Below, in pieces: positions 17,530 through 24,582 of a DNA stretch of 61,319 nucleotides. The DNA is from Algoriphagus aquimarinus. Its GTDB lineage: Bacteria > Bacteroidota > Bacteroidia > Cytophagales > Cyclobacteriaceae. The notes beneath the pieces are model-generated. The model was given only the letters and a program-made list of their open reading frames with translations, had not been told where the DNA came from and did not search any database. The DNA is taken from the NCBI RefSeq assembly GCF_007997215.1, contig NZ_VORW01000024.1, forward strand, positions 1 through 61,319. Direction: 5' to 3'. Made by a program: the position numbers and the translations under genes. The stretch's first letter is position 1. Every line of letters begins with the position of its first letter.

Positions 17530-17817
17530 ATGAAAAGATCGGTATTGTTCATCACGATAATGATGGTATCGGTACTGGGCTATTCCCAGACTACCTTAAA
17601 AGGTCCAAAGGCAAAAAATGCAACTGCTAGCGAACTCGCTGCCAATTCCTCACCTTTAACATTTAGCCCAGTGCCAAATAATCTCAAAGGGCCAAAGCGC
17701 AAAAACCAAAAGGTTTGGAAGCAGTCAAAGAGCTATCGTAAGGCTATGCATATCCGAAAAGAGGAGGAGATACTCAAGGGGCCTAAAGCTAAAAATAGAA
17801 AAGTATGGAAAGATTAA
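17530..17817 (+). CDS. small secreted protein with KGPKAKN repeats
   Basis: 95 residues. A signal peptide (MKRSVLFITIMMVSVLGYSQ, cleavage near 20) is followed by a strongly basic mature peptide with three copies of a short motif: TLKGPKAKNAT (22-32), NLKGPKRKNQKVWKQ (51-65) and ILKGPKAKNRKVWKD (81-95). The last two copies share KVWK. No enzyme or known domain is seen. It is a single gene flanked by a dyad upstream and a bidirectional terminator downstream. It might bind a polyanion or a membrane surface after export; that is only inferred from charge. Confidence 0.75.
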   Translation: MKRSVLFITIMMVSVLGYSQTTLKGPKAKNATASELAANSSPLTFSPVPNNLKGPKRKNQKVWKQSKSYRKAMHIRKEEEILKGPKAKNRKVWKD

Positions 17818-17822
17818 AATAT

Positions 17823-17843
17823 TAAATCTCTGAAAGAGATTTA
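17823..17843 (+). terminator. short hairpin after the KGPKAKN-repeat gene
   Basis: TAAATCTC / GAGATTTA with a 5-nt loop lies just past the stop codon, directly before the strong bidirectional terminator. Confidence 0.4.
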
Positions 17844-17850
17844 ACGCAAG

Positions 17851-17890
17851 AAATGAGAAAAGCTCGGATAGTTCCGAGCTTTTCTCATTT
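17851..17890. terminator. bidirectional terminator
   Basis: A perfect 18-bp inverted repeat AAATGAGAAAAGCTCGGA / TCCGAGCTTTTCTCATTT with a TAGT loop. It separates two convergent genes and overlaps the stop codon of the GroES-like gene. Confidence 0.85.
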
Positions 17891-18263
17891 ATAAGTCTTG
17901 TTCTCTTTCGAGCATTAATATAGCTGCCTGTGAGACGATAAAATATTTCTGAGTTTCATATACTATCTCGTGTGCTCCAGATAATAAAAAGATGGCTAAG
18001 TCACCCTCTTTCGCCTGCAGAGGTACATATCTTACCTGATCGTCTTTGTCCATCCAAGGCTCTTGGTTTTCAGTGGGCATTGGGATTGGGTATCCCGGCC
18101 CAGCTTTAATAATATAACCTTGCTGTACTTTCTCTTTTTCCTGAACTCCGGGCGGTAAGTATAAACCTGAACCAGTTTTGTCATTCGGCTTTTTCAAGCG
18201 TATTAAAACTCGGTCGCCTACCACGATGAGCTTTTTCAGTTTATTGTCAGCAGTTAGTTGCAT
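17889..18263 (-). CDS. GroES-like co-chaperonin family protein
   Basis: 124 residues, longer than the usual 95 or so of GroES. The Cpn10 fold is recognisable from VVGDRVLIRLKKPNDKTGSG (15-34), LYLPPGVQEKEKVQQGYIIKAGPG and a late EIVYETQKYFIVSQAAILM. The segment PMPTENQEPWMDKDDQVRY (residues 61-79) appears to be an insertion. There is no groEL next to it, so it is an orphan copy and the main groESL operon should be elsewhere. dnaK lies upstream on the same strand, about 130 bp away and behind its own terminator. Whether it caps GroEL is unknown. Confidence 0.78.
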   Translation of the reverse strand: MQLTADNKLKKLIVVGDRVLIRLKKPNDKTGSGLYLPPGVQEKEKVQQGYIIKAGPGYPIPMPTENQEPWMDKDDQVRYVPLQAKEGDLAIFLLSGAHEIVYETQKYFIVSQAAILMLEREQDL

Positions 18264-18342
18264 TTCTTGAGATTTTCAAAACCAATAGTATAGAATTAAG
18301 ATTCGTATGATATTCTAATTCTATTATTTAGGTGTTAAACAA

Positions 18343-18376
18343 AGAACGGCATCTGTATCGCTACAGATGCCGTTTA
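18343..18376 (-). terminator. dnaK terminator
   Basis: The perfect 13-bp inverted repeat AACGGCATCTGTA / TACAGATGCCGTT has a 4-nt loop and lies 20 bp past the dnaK stop codon. Confidence 0.8.
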
Positions 18377-18394
18377 TGTTGCTTTAATTTAAGC

Positions 18395-20308
18395 TTATTT
18401 TTTTTCTTCGCTTACCTCTTCATAATCCACATCAGAAACACCATCTCCGCTAGTTCCAGAATCTGTGCCTGATTCAGGTCCAGCTTGTGCTCCTTCTGCT
18501 CCAGCAGCGTTGTACATTTCTGTAGAAGCAGCTTCCCATGCTTTGTTCAATCCTTCCATTGCGGAATCAATTCCTTCAAGGTTTTGAGATTGATGAGCTG
18601 TTTTAAGCGTTTCAAGTGCTTCTGCGATTGCAGTTTTGTTTCCTTCGGAAAGTTTGTCTCCGTATTCTTTCAACTGCTTCTCAGTTTGGAATACCAAGCT
18701 ATCCGCCTGATTCATCTTGTCGATTTTCTCTTTTTCAGCTTTGTCACTCACAGCATTTGCTTCAGCTTCAGCTTTCATTCTGTCGATTTCTTCCTGAGAA
18801 AGTCCTGAAGAAGCTTCGATTTTGATCTTCTGCTCTTTGCCAGTTCCCTTGTCTTTTGCAGATACATTTAGGATACCGTTAGCATCGATATCGAAAGTCA
18901 CTTCGATTTGAGGAACGCCTCTTTGTGCTGGCGGGATGTCAGAAAGCTGGAATCTACCAATGCTTCTGTTGTCCTTTGCCATAGGACGCTCACCTTGTAA
19001 TACGTGGATATCTACGGCAGGCTGATTGTCCGAAGCAGTAGAGAATGTTTCAGATTTCTTAGTAGGAATTGTAGTGTTAGACTCGATCAATTTGGTCAAT
19101 ACTCCACCCATTGTTTCGATGCCTAGAGAAAGAGGAGTTACGTCCAAAAGAAGAACATCTTTCACTTCACCTGTCAATACTCCACCTTGGATCGCAGCAC
19201 CGATTGCTACTACTTCATCAGGGTTCACACCTTTAGAAGGTTTTTTACCAAAGAATTTCTCAACTTCTTCCTGGATTTTAGGTATTCTAGTAGAACCACC
19301 TACCAAGATCACTTCATCTATATCTGAAGGAGTCATGCCTGCGTCAGCCAAAGCTTTCTTACATGGTTCCATAGATCTTTTAACAAGATCTTCAGTAAGT
19401 TGCTCAAACTTCGATCTGCTCAAAGTTCTCACCAAGTGCTTAGGACCTGTTTGAGTTGCAGTGATATAAGGCAAGTTGATCTCTGTAGATGCAGAGCTTG
19501 AAAGCTCAATTTTAGCTTTTTCAGAAGCTTCTTTCAATCTCTGAAGCGCCATTGGATCAAGTCTAAGATCGATTTGCTCTTCAGACATAAACTCTTCAGC
19601 TAGCCAGTTCATCACTACCTGATCAAAGTCATCACCACCCAAGTGAACGTCACCGTTGGTAGATTTTACTTCGAAAATACCGTCTCCAAGTTCTAGAACT
19701 GAAATGTCAAATGTACCACCACCAAGGTCATACACTGCGATTTTCATGTCCTTATGCTTTTTGTCCATCCCGTATGCCAAAGCCGCAGCAGTAGGTTCGT
19801 TGATGATACGCTTCACTTCTAGACCAGCGATCTGTCCAGCTTCTTTAGTAGCCTGACGCTCGGAATCATTGAAGTAAGCAGGCACAGTAATTACTGCTTC
19901 AGTAACAGCTTGTCCCAAGAAATCTTCTGCTGTAGTCTTCATTTTCTGAAGAATCATTGCAGAAAGCTCCTGTGGAGTATATGATCTGTCACCAATTTTC
20001 ACTGTAATAGTGTCGTTGGGTCCTTTTTCTACTTTGTATGAGGCATGTTTTTTCTCTGCAGAAACTTCAGAGAATTTTTTACCCATGAATCTTTTAACAG
20101 AAGAAATAGTGTTTTGCGGGTTGGTTATCGCTTGACGCTTAGCAGGATCACCTACTTTACGCTCACCGTTTCCGTTGTCAAGGAAAGCCACAATAGAAGG
20201 TGTGGTTCTTCTTCCCTCACTGTTTTGAATGACTACAGGTTCGTTACCTTCCATTACTGCTACGCAGGAGTTGGTTGTTCCTAAGTCAATGCCGATGATT
20301 TTTCCCAT
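18395..20308 (-). CDS. dnaK: molecular chaperone DnaK (Hsp70)
   Basis: 637 residues, full length. The ATPase domain begins MGKIIGIDLGTTNSCVAVME and contains VYDLGGGTFDISVLELGDG and the LVGGSTRIPKIQ motif near 340. The substrate-binding domain includes DVTPLSLGIETMGG, and the C-terminus ends in the acidic EEVSEEKK. It refolds and protects proteins with DnaJ and GrpE, which are not adjacent. Heat-shock regulation is expected, but no CIRCE element was recognised; the upstream gap instead carries repeated TGGCA/TGCCA elements. Confidence 0.98.
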   Translation of the reverse strand: MGKIIGIDLGTTNSCVAVMEGNEPVVIQNSEGRRTTPSIVAFLDNGNGERKVGDPAKRQAITNPQNTISSVKRFMGKKFSEVSAEKKHASYKVEKGPNDTITVKIGDRSYTPQELSAMILQKMKTTAEDFLGQAVTEAVITVPAYFNDSERQATKEAGQIAGLEVKRIINEPTAAALAYGMDKKHKDMKIAVYDLGGGTFDISVLELGDGIFEVKSTNGDVHLGGDDFDQVVMNWLAEEFMSEEQIDLRLDPMALQRLKEASEKAKIELSSSASTEINLPYITATQTGPKHLVRTLSRSKFEQLTEDLVKRSMEPCKKALADAGMTPSDIDEVILVGGSTRIPKIQEEVEKFFGKKPSKGVNPDEVVAIGAAIQGGVLTGEVKDVLLLDVTPLSLGIETMGGVLTKLIESNTTIPTKKSETFSTASDNQPAVDIHVLQGERPMAKDNRSIGRFQLSDIPPAQRGVPQIEVTFDIDANGILNVSAKDKGTGKEQKIKIEASSGLSQEEIDRMKAEAEANAVSDKAEKEKIDKMNQADSLVFQTEKQLKEYGDKLSEGNKTAIAEALETLKTAHQSQNLEGIDSAMEGLNKAWEAASTEMYNAAGAEGAQAGPESGTDSGTSGDGVSDVDYEEVSEEKK

Positions 20309-20744
20309 GATTATATAATTTTAAGTTGTTTCGAATTGATACTACTCCCCTTCTTCAATGGATGTGCCATCTGGGAAATTTGGTGGTTTTGTGTCAGATT
20401 GGCAGTTGTATTGACATGTGTTGGATCAAAAACCTACTGAATTGTCATTTATCCATTCCGAAGAAATCTCCAAACTGGCAGTTTATAAGAAAAAAGCATC
20501 TGCCATTGCAACCAATTGGCTGACTTCTGCATCTATTAAGTAGAATGAAACTTTTTTTACAAGGAAATATGAAAGAACGATGCAGATGGAGCCTGGCAAT
20601 TTTGCTAGGAATGGGAGTACTGACTGCCAATCGAGAATTGGAAATAGTGTCATCGATGTGGGAATATCTGAAAGGAATTATTTCGGCAATGGCAATTTTT
20701 TTTCTATGATATAAGAATTTCGGTTACGGGGGCTTATTTTTAAC
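20309..20744. promoter_or_regulatory. TGGCA-rich divergent region between dnaK and MOSC gene
   Basis: TGGCA or its complement occurs seven times (20365, 20400, 20476, 20501, 20594, 20625, 20690), where base composition predicts about 0.5. Several copies pair as inverted repeats: TGCCATCTG (20365-20373) with CAGATTGGCA (20395-20404), and GATTGGCAGT (20397-20406) with ACTGCCAATC (20623-20632). AAACTG-G-CAGTTT at 20472-20484 is itself a dyad. Probably stress regulation of dnaK; the mechanism is unknown. Confidence 0.45.
20545..20709 (+). CDS. possible small membrane protein
   Basis: An open frame of 54 codons. It starts MKLFLQGNMKERCRWSL and has two hydrophobic stretches, LAILLGMGVLTA (17-28) and GIISAMAIFFL (44-54), with a charged link. 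It stops at TGA 20707-20709, 37 bp before the MOSC gene and on its strand. I recognise no family, and open frames this short arise by chance in AT-rich gaps. The TGGCA elements run through it, so a regulatory function of the same DNA is an alternative reading. Confidence 0.28.
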   Translation: MKLFLQGNMKERCRWSLAILLGMGVLTANRELEIVSSMWEYLKGIISAMAIFFL

Positions 20745-20746
20745 TC

Positions 20747-21553
20747 ATGCCTGATTCTCTAATAATTCAAGATTTATACATTTATCCAATAAAATCTCTG
20801 GGAGGCATACGTCTCACTGAAGCAAAAGTGGAGGAAAGGGGATTTGAATATGATCGCCGTTGGATGCTGATTGATGAAAATGGTCAGTTTATATCCCAGC
20901 GAACTTTCCCGAATATGGCTTTGCTACGAGTGGAGATAGGAACGGATTCTCTTTCTGTCTATCATATTTCTAATCCAAGTGAGTTAATACTCATCCCTTT
21001 TACCGAGGAAGGGGAGGAGGTCTCTTCTGTGACAGTATGGGATGATGATATGCCAGCTCGATTAGTAAATTCTCAAATCGATGAGTGGTTTAGTAATGCG
21101 CTTGGCATGAAGGTTCGATTGGTGAAAATGCCCTTGTCGACAGAACGTAAAGTAGATCCTAAATATGCCCTAAATGGAGAGTCAGTAAGTTTCGCTGATG
21201 GAATGCCTTATCTGCTTATCGGGCAAGAATCCTTGGCTGACTTAAATGAAAAATTAGAAATCCCAGTTCCTATGAATCGCTTCAGGCCAAATATTGTCTT
21301 TTTTGGTGGAGAGGCATTTATCGAGGACTCTTGGAGCGAAATACAAATTGGTGAAGTTGACTTTCAGGTAGTTAAACCCTGCGCTCGCTGTGTGATGACT
21401 ACAGTGGATCAAGATACTGGTACCAAAGCTGCAGAGCCCCTCAAGACTTTGGCTACTTATAGGAAGGTAGGAAAAAAAGTGCTTTTTGGACAAAACGTTA
21501 TTGCTTTGTCAAGCGGAATCATCAAAGTCGGAGACAAGCTTAAGTTGCAGTAA
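20747..21553 (+). CDS. MOSC domain protein (YcbX/mARC-like)
   Basis: 268 residues. The N-terminal MOSC_N beta-barrel begins IQDLYIYPIKSLGGIRLTEA, with RGFEYDRRWMLIDENGQFIS (31-50). The MOSC domain has PMNRFRPNIVF near 175 and the conserved cysteine motif PCARCVMTTVDQDTG near 208-222. That cysteine is the expected molybdenum ligand of YcbX and mARC N-hydroxylated compound reductases. A ferredoxin domain is absent, unlike E. coli YcbX. Convergent with hemE. Confidence 0.87.
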   Translation: MPDSLIIQDLYIYPIKSLGGIRLTEAKVEERGFEYDRRWMLIDENGQFISQRTFPNMALLRVEIGTDSLSVYHISNPSELILIPFTEEGEEVSSVTVWDDDMPARLVNSQIDEWFSNALGMKVRLVKMPLSTERKVDPKYALNGESVSFADGMPYLLIGQESLADLNEKLEIPVPMNRFRPNIVFFGGEAFIEDSWSEIQIGEVDFQVVKPCARCVMTTVDQDTGTKAAEPLKTLATYRKVGKKVLFGQNVIALSSGIIKVGDKLKLQ

Positions 21554-21604
21554 TTCCGAATAAACATCCAACAAAGAAGCTTGTATAGATTGGTTTTAAA
21601 AAGA

Positions 21605-21632
21605 AAATCCTGCTTCTAGAGAAGCAGGATAA
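21605..21632. terminator. terminator between MOSC gene and hemE
   Basis: The inverted repeat ATCCTGCTTC / GAAGCAGGAT (loop TAGA) lies between two convergent genes. The run AAGAAA on its left makes it best suited to the minus strand. Confidence 0.6.
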
Positions 21633-21672
21633 CTCTGTGGACTCCGCGAAAAACTCCGTGTTCACCGCGGTT
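21633..21672 (-). repeat. 40-bp dispersed intergenic repeat, copy 1
   Basis: Read on the minus strand it begins AACCGCGGTGAACACGGAGT and ends CCACAGAG. It matches the element at 53923-53962 at 31 of 40 positions without gaps. It sits between a terminator and the end of hemE. Confidence 0.6.
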
Positions 21673-21675
21673 AAT

Positions 21676-22698
21676 CTATTTGAAATCTTTTACAGTCTGT
21701 ATAAAGATTTTGACCATTTCAGGATTAATATCTGGATAAACCCCGTGGCCAAGATTGGCAATGTGTCTTGTGCCTTTGAATTGCTCCATCATTGTGATGG
21801 TAGCCTCGCGCACTTGGTCCGCAGTGCCATAAAGTGCCGCAGGATCTAGATTTCCTTGTAATGTTTTCTCTGAGCCAATCAGTTTTCTTGATTCGGCAAT
21901 GCCCATATTCCAGTCCAAACCGATTGTCTCGCAATTCAATTTCCCCATTTCCTCCCGGGCAAAAAATGCTCCTTTAGCAAAGACAGTTTTTGGTACAGTA
22001 GTGATGGCATCACATATCTGGGCGATATAAGGCATTGAGAATTCTGCGTATTGCTTTGGTCCAAGAATTCCTGCCCAACTATCGAAGATTTGCACTAATT
22101 GTGCACCTGCTTCGATCTGAGCTTTTAGGTAATTGATTGTGCTATCAGTGATCATCTGAAGCAGTTTATGAGAAAATGCCGGTTGAGTATACAGCATCTC
22201 CCTAGCTGCTGAGAGTGTTTTGCTGCCATGACCTTCCACCATATAAGAGAAGATAGTCCAAGGTGCGCCCGCAAAACCGATCAAAGGTACACGGCCATCT
22301 AATGCTTTCTTGGTGATGCTAATCGCATCAGTTACATAACGTAGTTCTGATCCGTCAGAAACGTGAAGCTTCTTGAGATCGGCTTCAGATCTTACTGTTT
22401 GAGGGAATAATGGGCCTCTTTTTTCTACCATTTCATAAGGCAGCCCCATCGCCTCAGGAATCACTAATATGTCTGAAAAAATTATCGCAGCATCTACACC
22501 CAATAAATCCACAGGTTGGATGGTCACTTCAGCGGCTAGTTCAGGAGTCTGAGCAAGCTCAATGAATCCACTTACACTGTCTCGTACTTTTCTATATTCA
22601 GGCAAAATTCTTCCAGCTTGGCGCATCAGCCATACGGGAGTTCTTTCTGTTGTTTCGCCTTTGGCGGCTCGAAGTAGGAGGTCGTTTTTCAAATGCAT
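21676..22698 (-). CDS. hemE: uroporphyrinogen decarboxylase
   Basis: 340 residues, the usual length. Signature motifs are RTPVWLMRQAGR (19-30), the catalytic Asp in DAAIIFSDI (near 80), and GFAGAPWTIFSYM (near 141). It decarboxylates uroporphyrinogen III to coproporphyrinogen III in haem synthesis. It forms a single-gene unit behind the terminator of the collagen-like lipoprotein gene. A -7-like TATCTTTA lies directly before the start codon. Confidence 0.97.
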   Translation of the reverse strand: MHLKNDLLLRAAKGETTERTPVWLMRQAGRILPEYRKVRDSVSGFIELAQTPELAAEVTIQPVDLLGVDAAIIFSDILVIPEAMGLPYEMVEKRGPLFPQTVRSEADLKKLHVSDGSELRYVTDAISITKKALDGRVPLIGFAGAPWTIFSYMVEGHGSKTLSAAREMLYTQPAFSHKLLQMITDSTINYLKAQIEAGAQLVQIFDSWAGILGPKQYAEFSMPYIAQICDAITTVPKTVFAKGAFFAREEMGKLNCETIGLDWNMGIAESRKLIGSEKTLQGNLDPAALYGTADQVREATITMMEQFKGTRHIANLGHGVYPDINPEMVKIFIQTVKDFK

Positions 22699-22745
22699 GG
22701 TGTAAAGATAAGCGCCAAATTATTTTTGGCAGGAAAATAACTACA

Positions 22746-22785
22746 TAAAAAAGCTGGACCTATGTAAGACATCGATCCAGCTTGT
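22746..22785 (-). terminator. terminator of the collagen-like lipoprotein gene
   Basis: AAGCTGGA (22751-22758) / TCCAGCTT (22776-22783), followed on the minus strand by a T run (the A run at 22747-22752). Confidence 0.75.
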
Positions 22786-22821
22786 GGTAATCAGTTGGTT
22801 TAGACTAATATTTTCTGAGAA

Positions 22822-23358
22822 TTATTTTAATTCTATTCGCTTAAAGTCTTCGTCTGTCAGTCCTAGAAGTTTGGTGACAGCATCGTAATCAGTTAAATCA
22901 ATTCTAGCATTAGTGGAAGCAAAATCTCCAGGAAGAACAACTACACGGAAAACCTGATTATCTGTCCAATCTGCACTGAGTGTACTCAGGTCTAAATTCC
23001 CATCTAAGAATATGCTGAAATCGCTACTAGTGAAATCGTAATTATACACTAAGATGCCTCCTTCTTGAAAATATGCAGTTTGGGGCATTGCTCTCCAAAT
23101 AGGAGTTCCACCATCAACTTCCCATTGGACGAATGAGAGCACTACATCGCTTTCAACAATAACAGGATTGAATTGAAAGATTTCACTATAGTTATTGGCA
23201 GCATTGAAATCTACTTCAACTTCAAAAACTTCAGATACAATATTTATCCCAGGTTCACCTACAGGTCCCTGTGCTCCTTGAGGCCCTTCTGGTCCTTCGC
23301 AAGCTTGGAATACTACCAGCCCAAAAAGAGCCAAGATTAATGTGTTGATATTTTTCAT
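22822..23358 (-). CDS. lipoprotein with short collagen-like segment
   Basis: 178 residues. A lipobox (VVFQAC, Cys20) is followed directly by a short Gly-X-Y run GPEGPQGAQGPVGEPG (residues 22-37). The remaining 140 residues look like a beta-rich globular domain, with FQWEVDGGTPIWRAM-type strands and a C-terminal helix. Such collagen-stub lipoproteins are frequent in Cytophagales and are presumably surface displayed; the function is unknown. It is the last gene of a minus-strand cluster. Confidence 0.78.
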   Translation of the reverse strand: MKNINTLILALFGLVVFQACEGPEGPQGAQGPVGEPGINIVSEVFEVEVDFNAANNYSEIFQFNPVIVESDVVLSFVQWEVDGGTPIWRAMPQTAYFQEGGILVYNYDFTSSDFSIFLDGNLDLSTLSADWTDNQVFRVVVLPGDFASTNARIDLTDYDAVTKLLGLTDEDFKRIELK

Positions 23359-23438
23359 AGGAGTAGTTTGTTAAGGTTAGTAAGATGTTTTCACGAATTG
23401 TGCCATTAAATGGTTGGTTAAAAATCCTTAACAATTTT

Positions 23439-23954
23439 TCACTTGATTGGAGCGATGACCTGAATTTCGTTTTTAGAGATGATTTTGTCTATATAAACGC
23501 CACTAAGCTCCAACTTATTCTCTTTAGCATATTCCGACAATTTTTCCTTTACAGTCTCTGGACTAGGCATTACCCATTTATTACTTTGGATTTTTGCAAG
23601 CAAGTAACTTTCATTTTCGAAGGATCGAAATTCAAGATCATCTATTGGTAGAATTTGATTAATTCCTACAAAAACAATCATGGTGTCAAGTTTACCAGCG
23701 GGCTCGACCTCATAGATAGTGTGAAGATGACTTCCTGGATGAAGCACTTTTTGAGACTCCATTTTATTAAAAATCTCACCCAGTTCTTCATTTGCTGGAG
23801 TACCTCTATATGTTAATCCTGCAAGATTCTCTGGCTTGTTCTCAATAAGCTGAATTTCGATAGGCGCATTTCCTCCTAATTTCTTGAAGCTCCAAAATCC
23901 TACAATTACCAGAATTGATAAGACCCCAATGGCCAATATGAATTTTTTCTTCAT
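23439..23954 (-). CDS. membrane-anchored protein, possible GyrI-like domain
   Basis: 171 residues with one N-terminal transmembrane helix (5-23), and the rest exported. Residues 34-171 have alternating strands and helices ending LELSGVYIDKIISKNEIQVI, which resembles the end of GyrI-like (SOUL/BmrR-type) ligand-binding domains; I hold this family call loosely. It lies 2 bp from the upstream beta-barrel gene and is therefore co-transcribed. Confidence 0.6.
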   Translation of the reverse strand: MKKKFILAIGVLSILVIVGFWSFKKLGGNAPIEIQLIENKPENLAGLTYRGTPANEELGEIFNKMESQKVLHPGSHLHTIYEVEPAGKLDTMIVFVGINQILPIDDLEFRSFENESYLLAKIQSNKWVMPSPETVKEKLSEYAKENKLELSGVYIDKIISKNEIQVIAPIK

Positions 23955-23956
23955 TC

Positions 23957-24553
23957 TTAGAAAAGATAACGAACACCTACGCCGCCCTGTGCCTTCATGT
24001 GTCCGATACGATCAATCAACTCCAAAAAGAATCCGGCTTCTCCAAAAATAGAGATAGGCACATCGTCAAAATAATACTCTGCACCCACAAATACCTCTGG
24101 ACCAAAATCTACGTTAGTCCTGTTTTCAACCCTTATGGCTGAGCCAGTTCCCGTTTGTCCATCCGTATAGCTATAAGATACTTTGGTTGTTCTCAGTTGT
24201 ACACCAACTCCTCCATATCCAAGTAGGTATCCCTCGGTGATTCCGAAAACGTCAGTGATGTCCTCGTGGTAAGCAGAGCGCACATTGAAAGAGACTCCTT
24301 TTTTTGCACTATGGGAAATGTAGAATGCGTTGGATTGAGGGAGGTTGGTTTCAAAATCTCTTTGATAATAACTCGCTCCATTTATACCGGCGCTACCGAT
24401 CATTCCTTCGATAGAAATGTACTCCGAGATGAAATCTTTGTAGGTAATTGAAAGGGGCTCCCCGAGGCGGATACCGACTCCTCTTTCTTGTGCAAAACTG
24501 ACGAATGGCAACAATACCAATAGGGTAATTAATCTGTATTTCACTTGATACAT
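23957..24553 (-). CDS. outer membrane beta-barrel protein
   Basis: 198 residues from MYQVKYRLITLLVLLPF; a Met seven codons upstream is possible, but this start gives a standard signal peptide ending VSFAQ. The mature part has regular amphipathic strands (ERGVGIRLGEPLSITYKDF near the start; QGGVGVRYLF at the end, a typical barrel C-terminus with Phe). Size fits an eight-stranded barrel. It follows the ABC exporter by about 30 bp. Confidence 0.72.
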   Translation of the reverse strand: MYQVKYRLITLLVLLPFVSFAQERGVGIRLGEPLSITYKDFISEYISIEGMIGSAGINGASYYQRDFETNLPQSNAFYISHSAKKGVSFNVRSAYHEDITDVFGITEGYLLGYGGVGVQLRTTKVSYSYTDGQTGTGSAIRVENRTNVDFGPEVFVGAEYYFDDVPISIFGEAGFFLELIDRIGHMKAQGGVGVRYLF

Positions 24554-24582
24554 GGTTTTTATAATAGAAGTCAAAAATCAGG

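Noticed and set aside
19026..19454. Plus-strand open frame of 142 codons opposite dnaK
   Set aside because: Long antisense frames are common opposite conserved chaperone genes; the Ser/Thr/Pro-rich product resembles no protein.
20326..20523. Plus-strand frame of 65 codons in the dnaK upstream gap
   Set aside because: Composition unlike a protein (many Cys/Trp), no ribosome binding or promoter context, and it overlaps the TGGCA elements; not listed as a gene.
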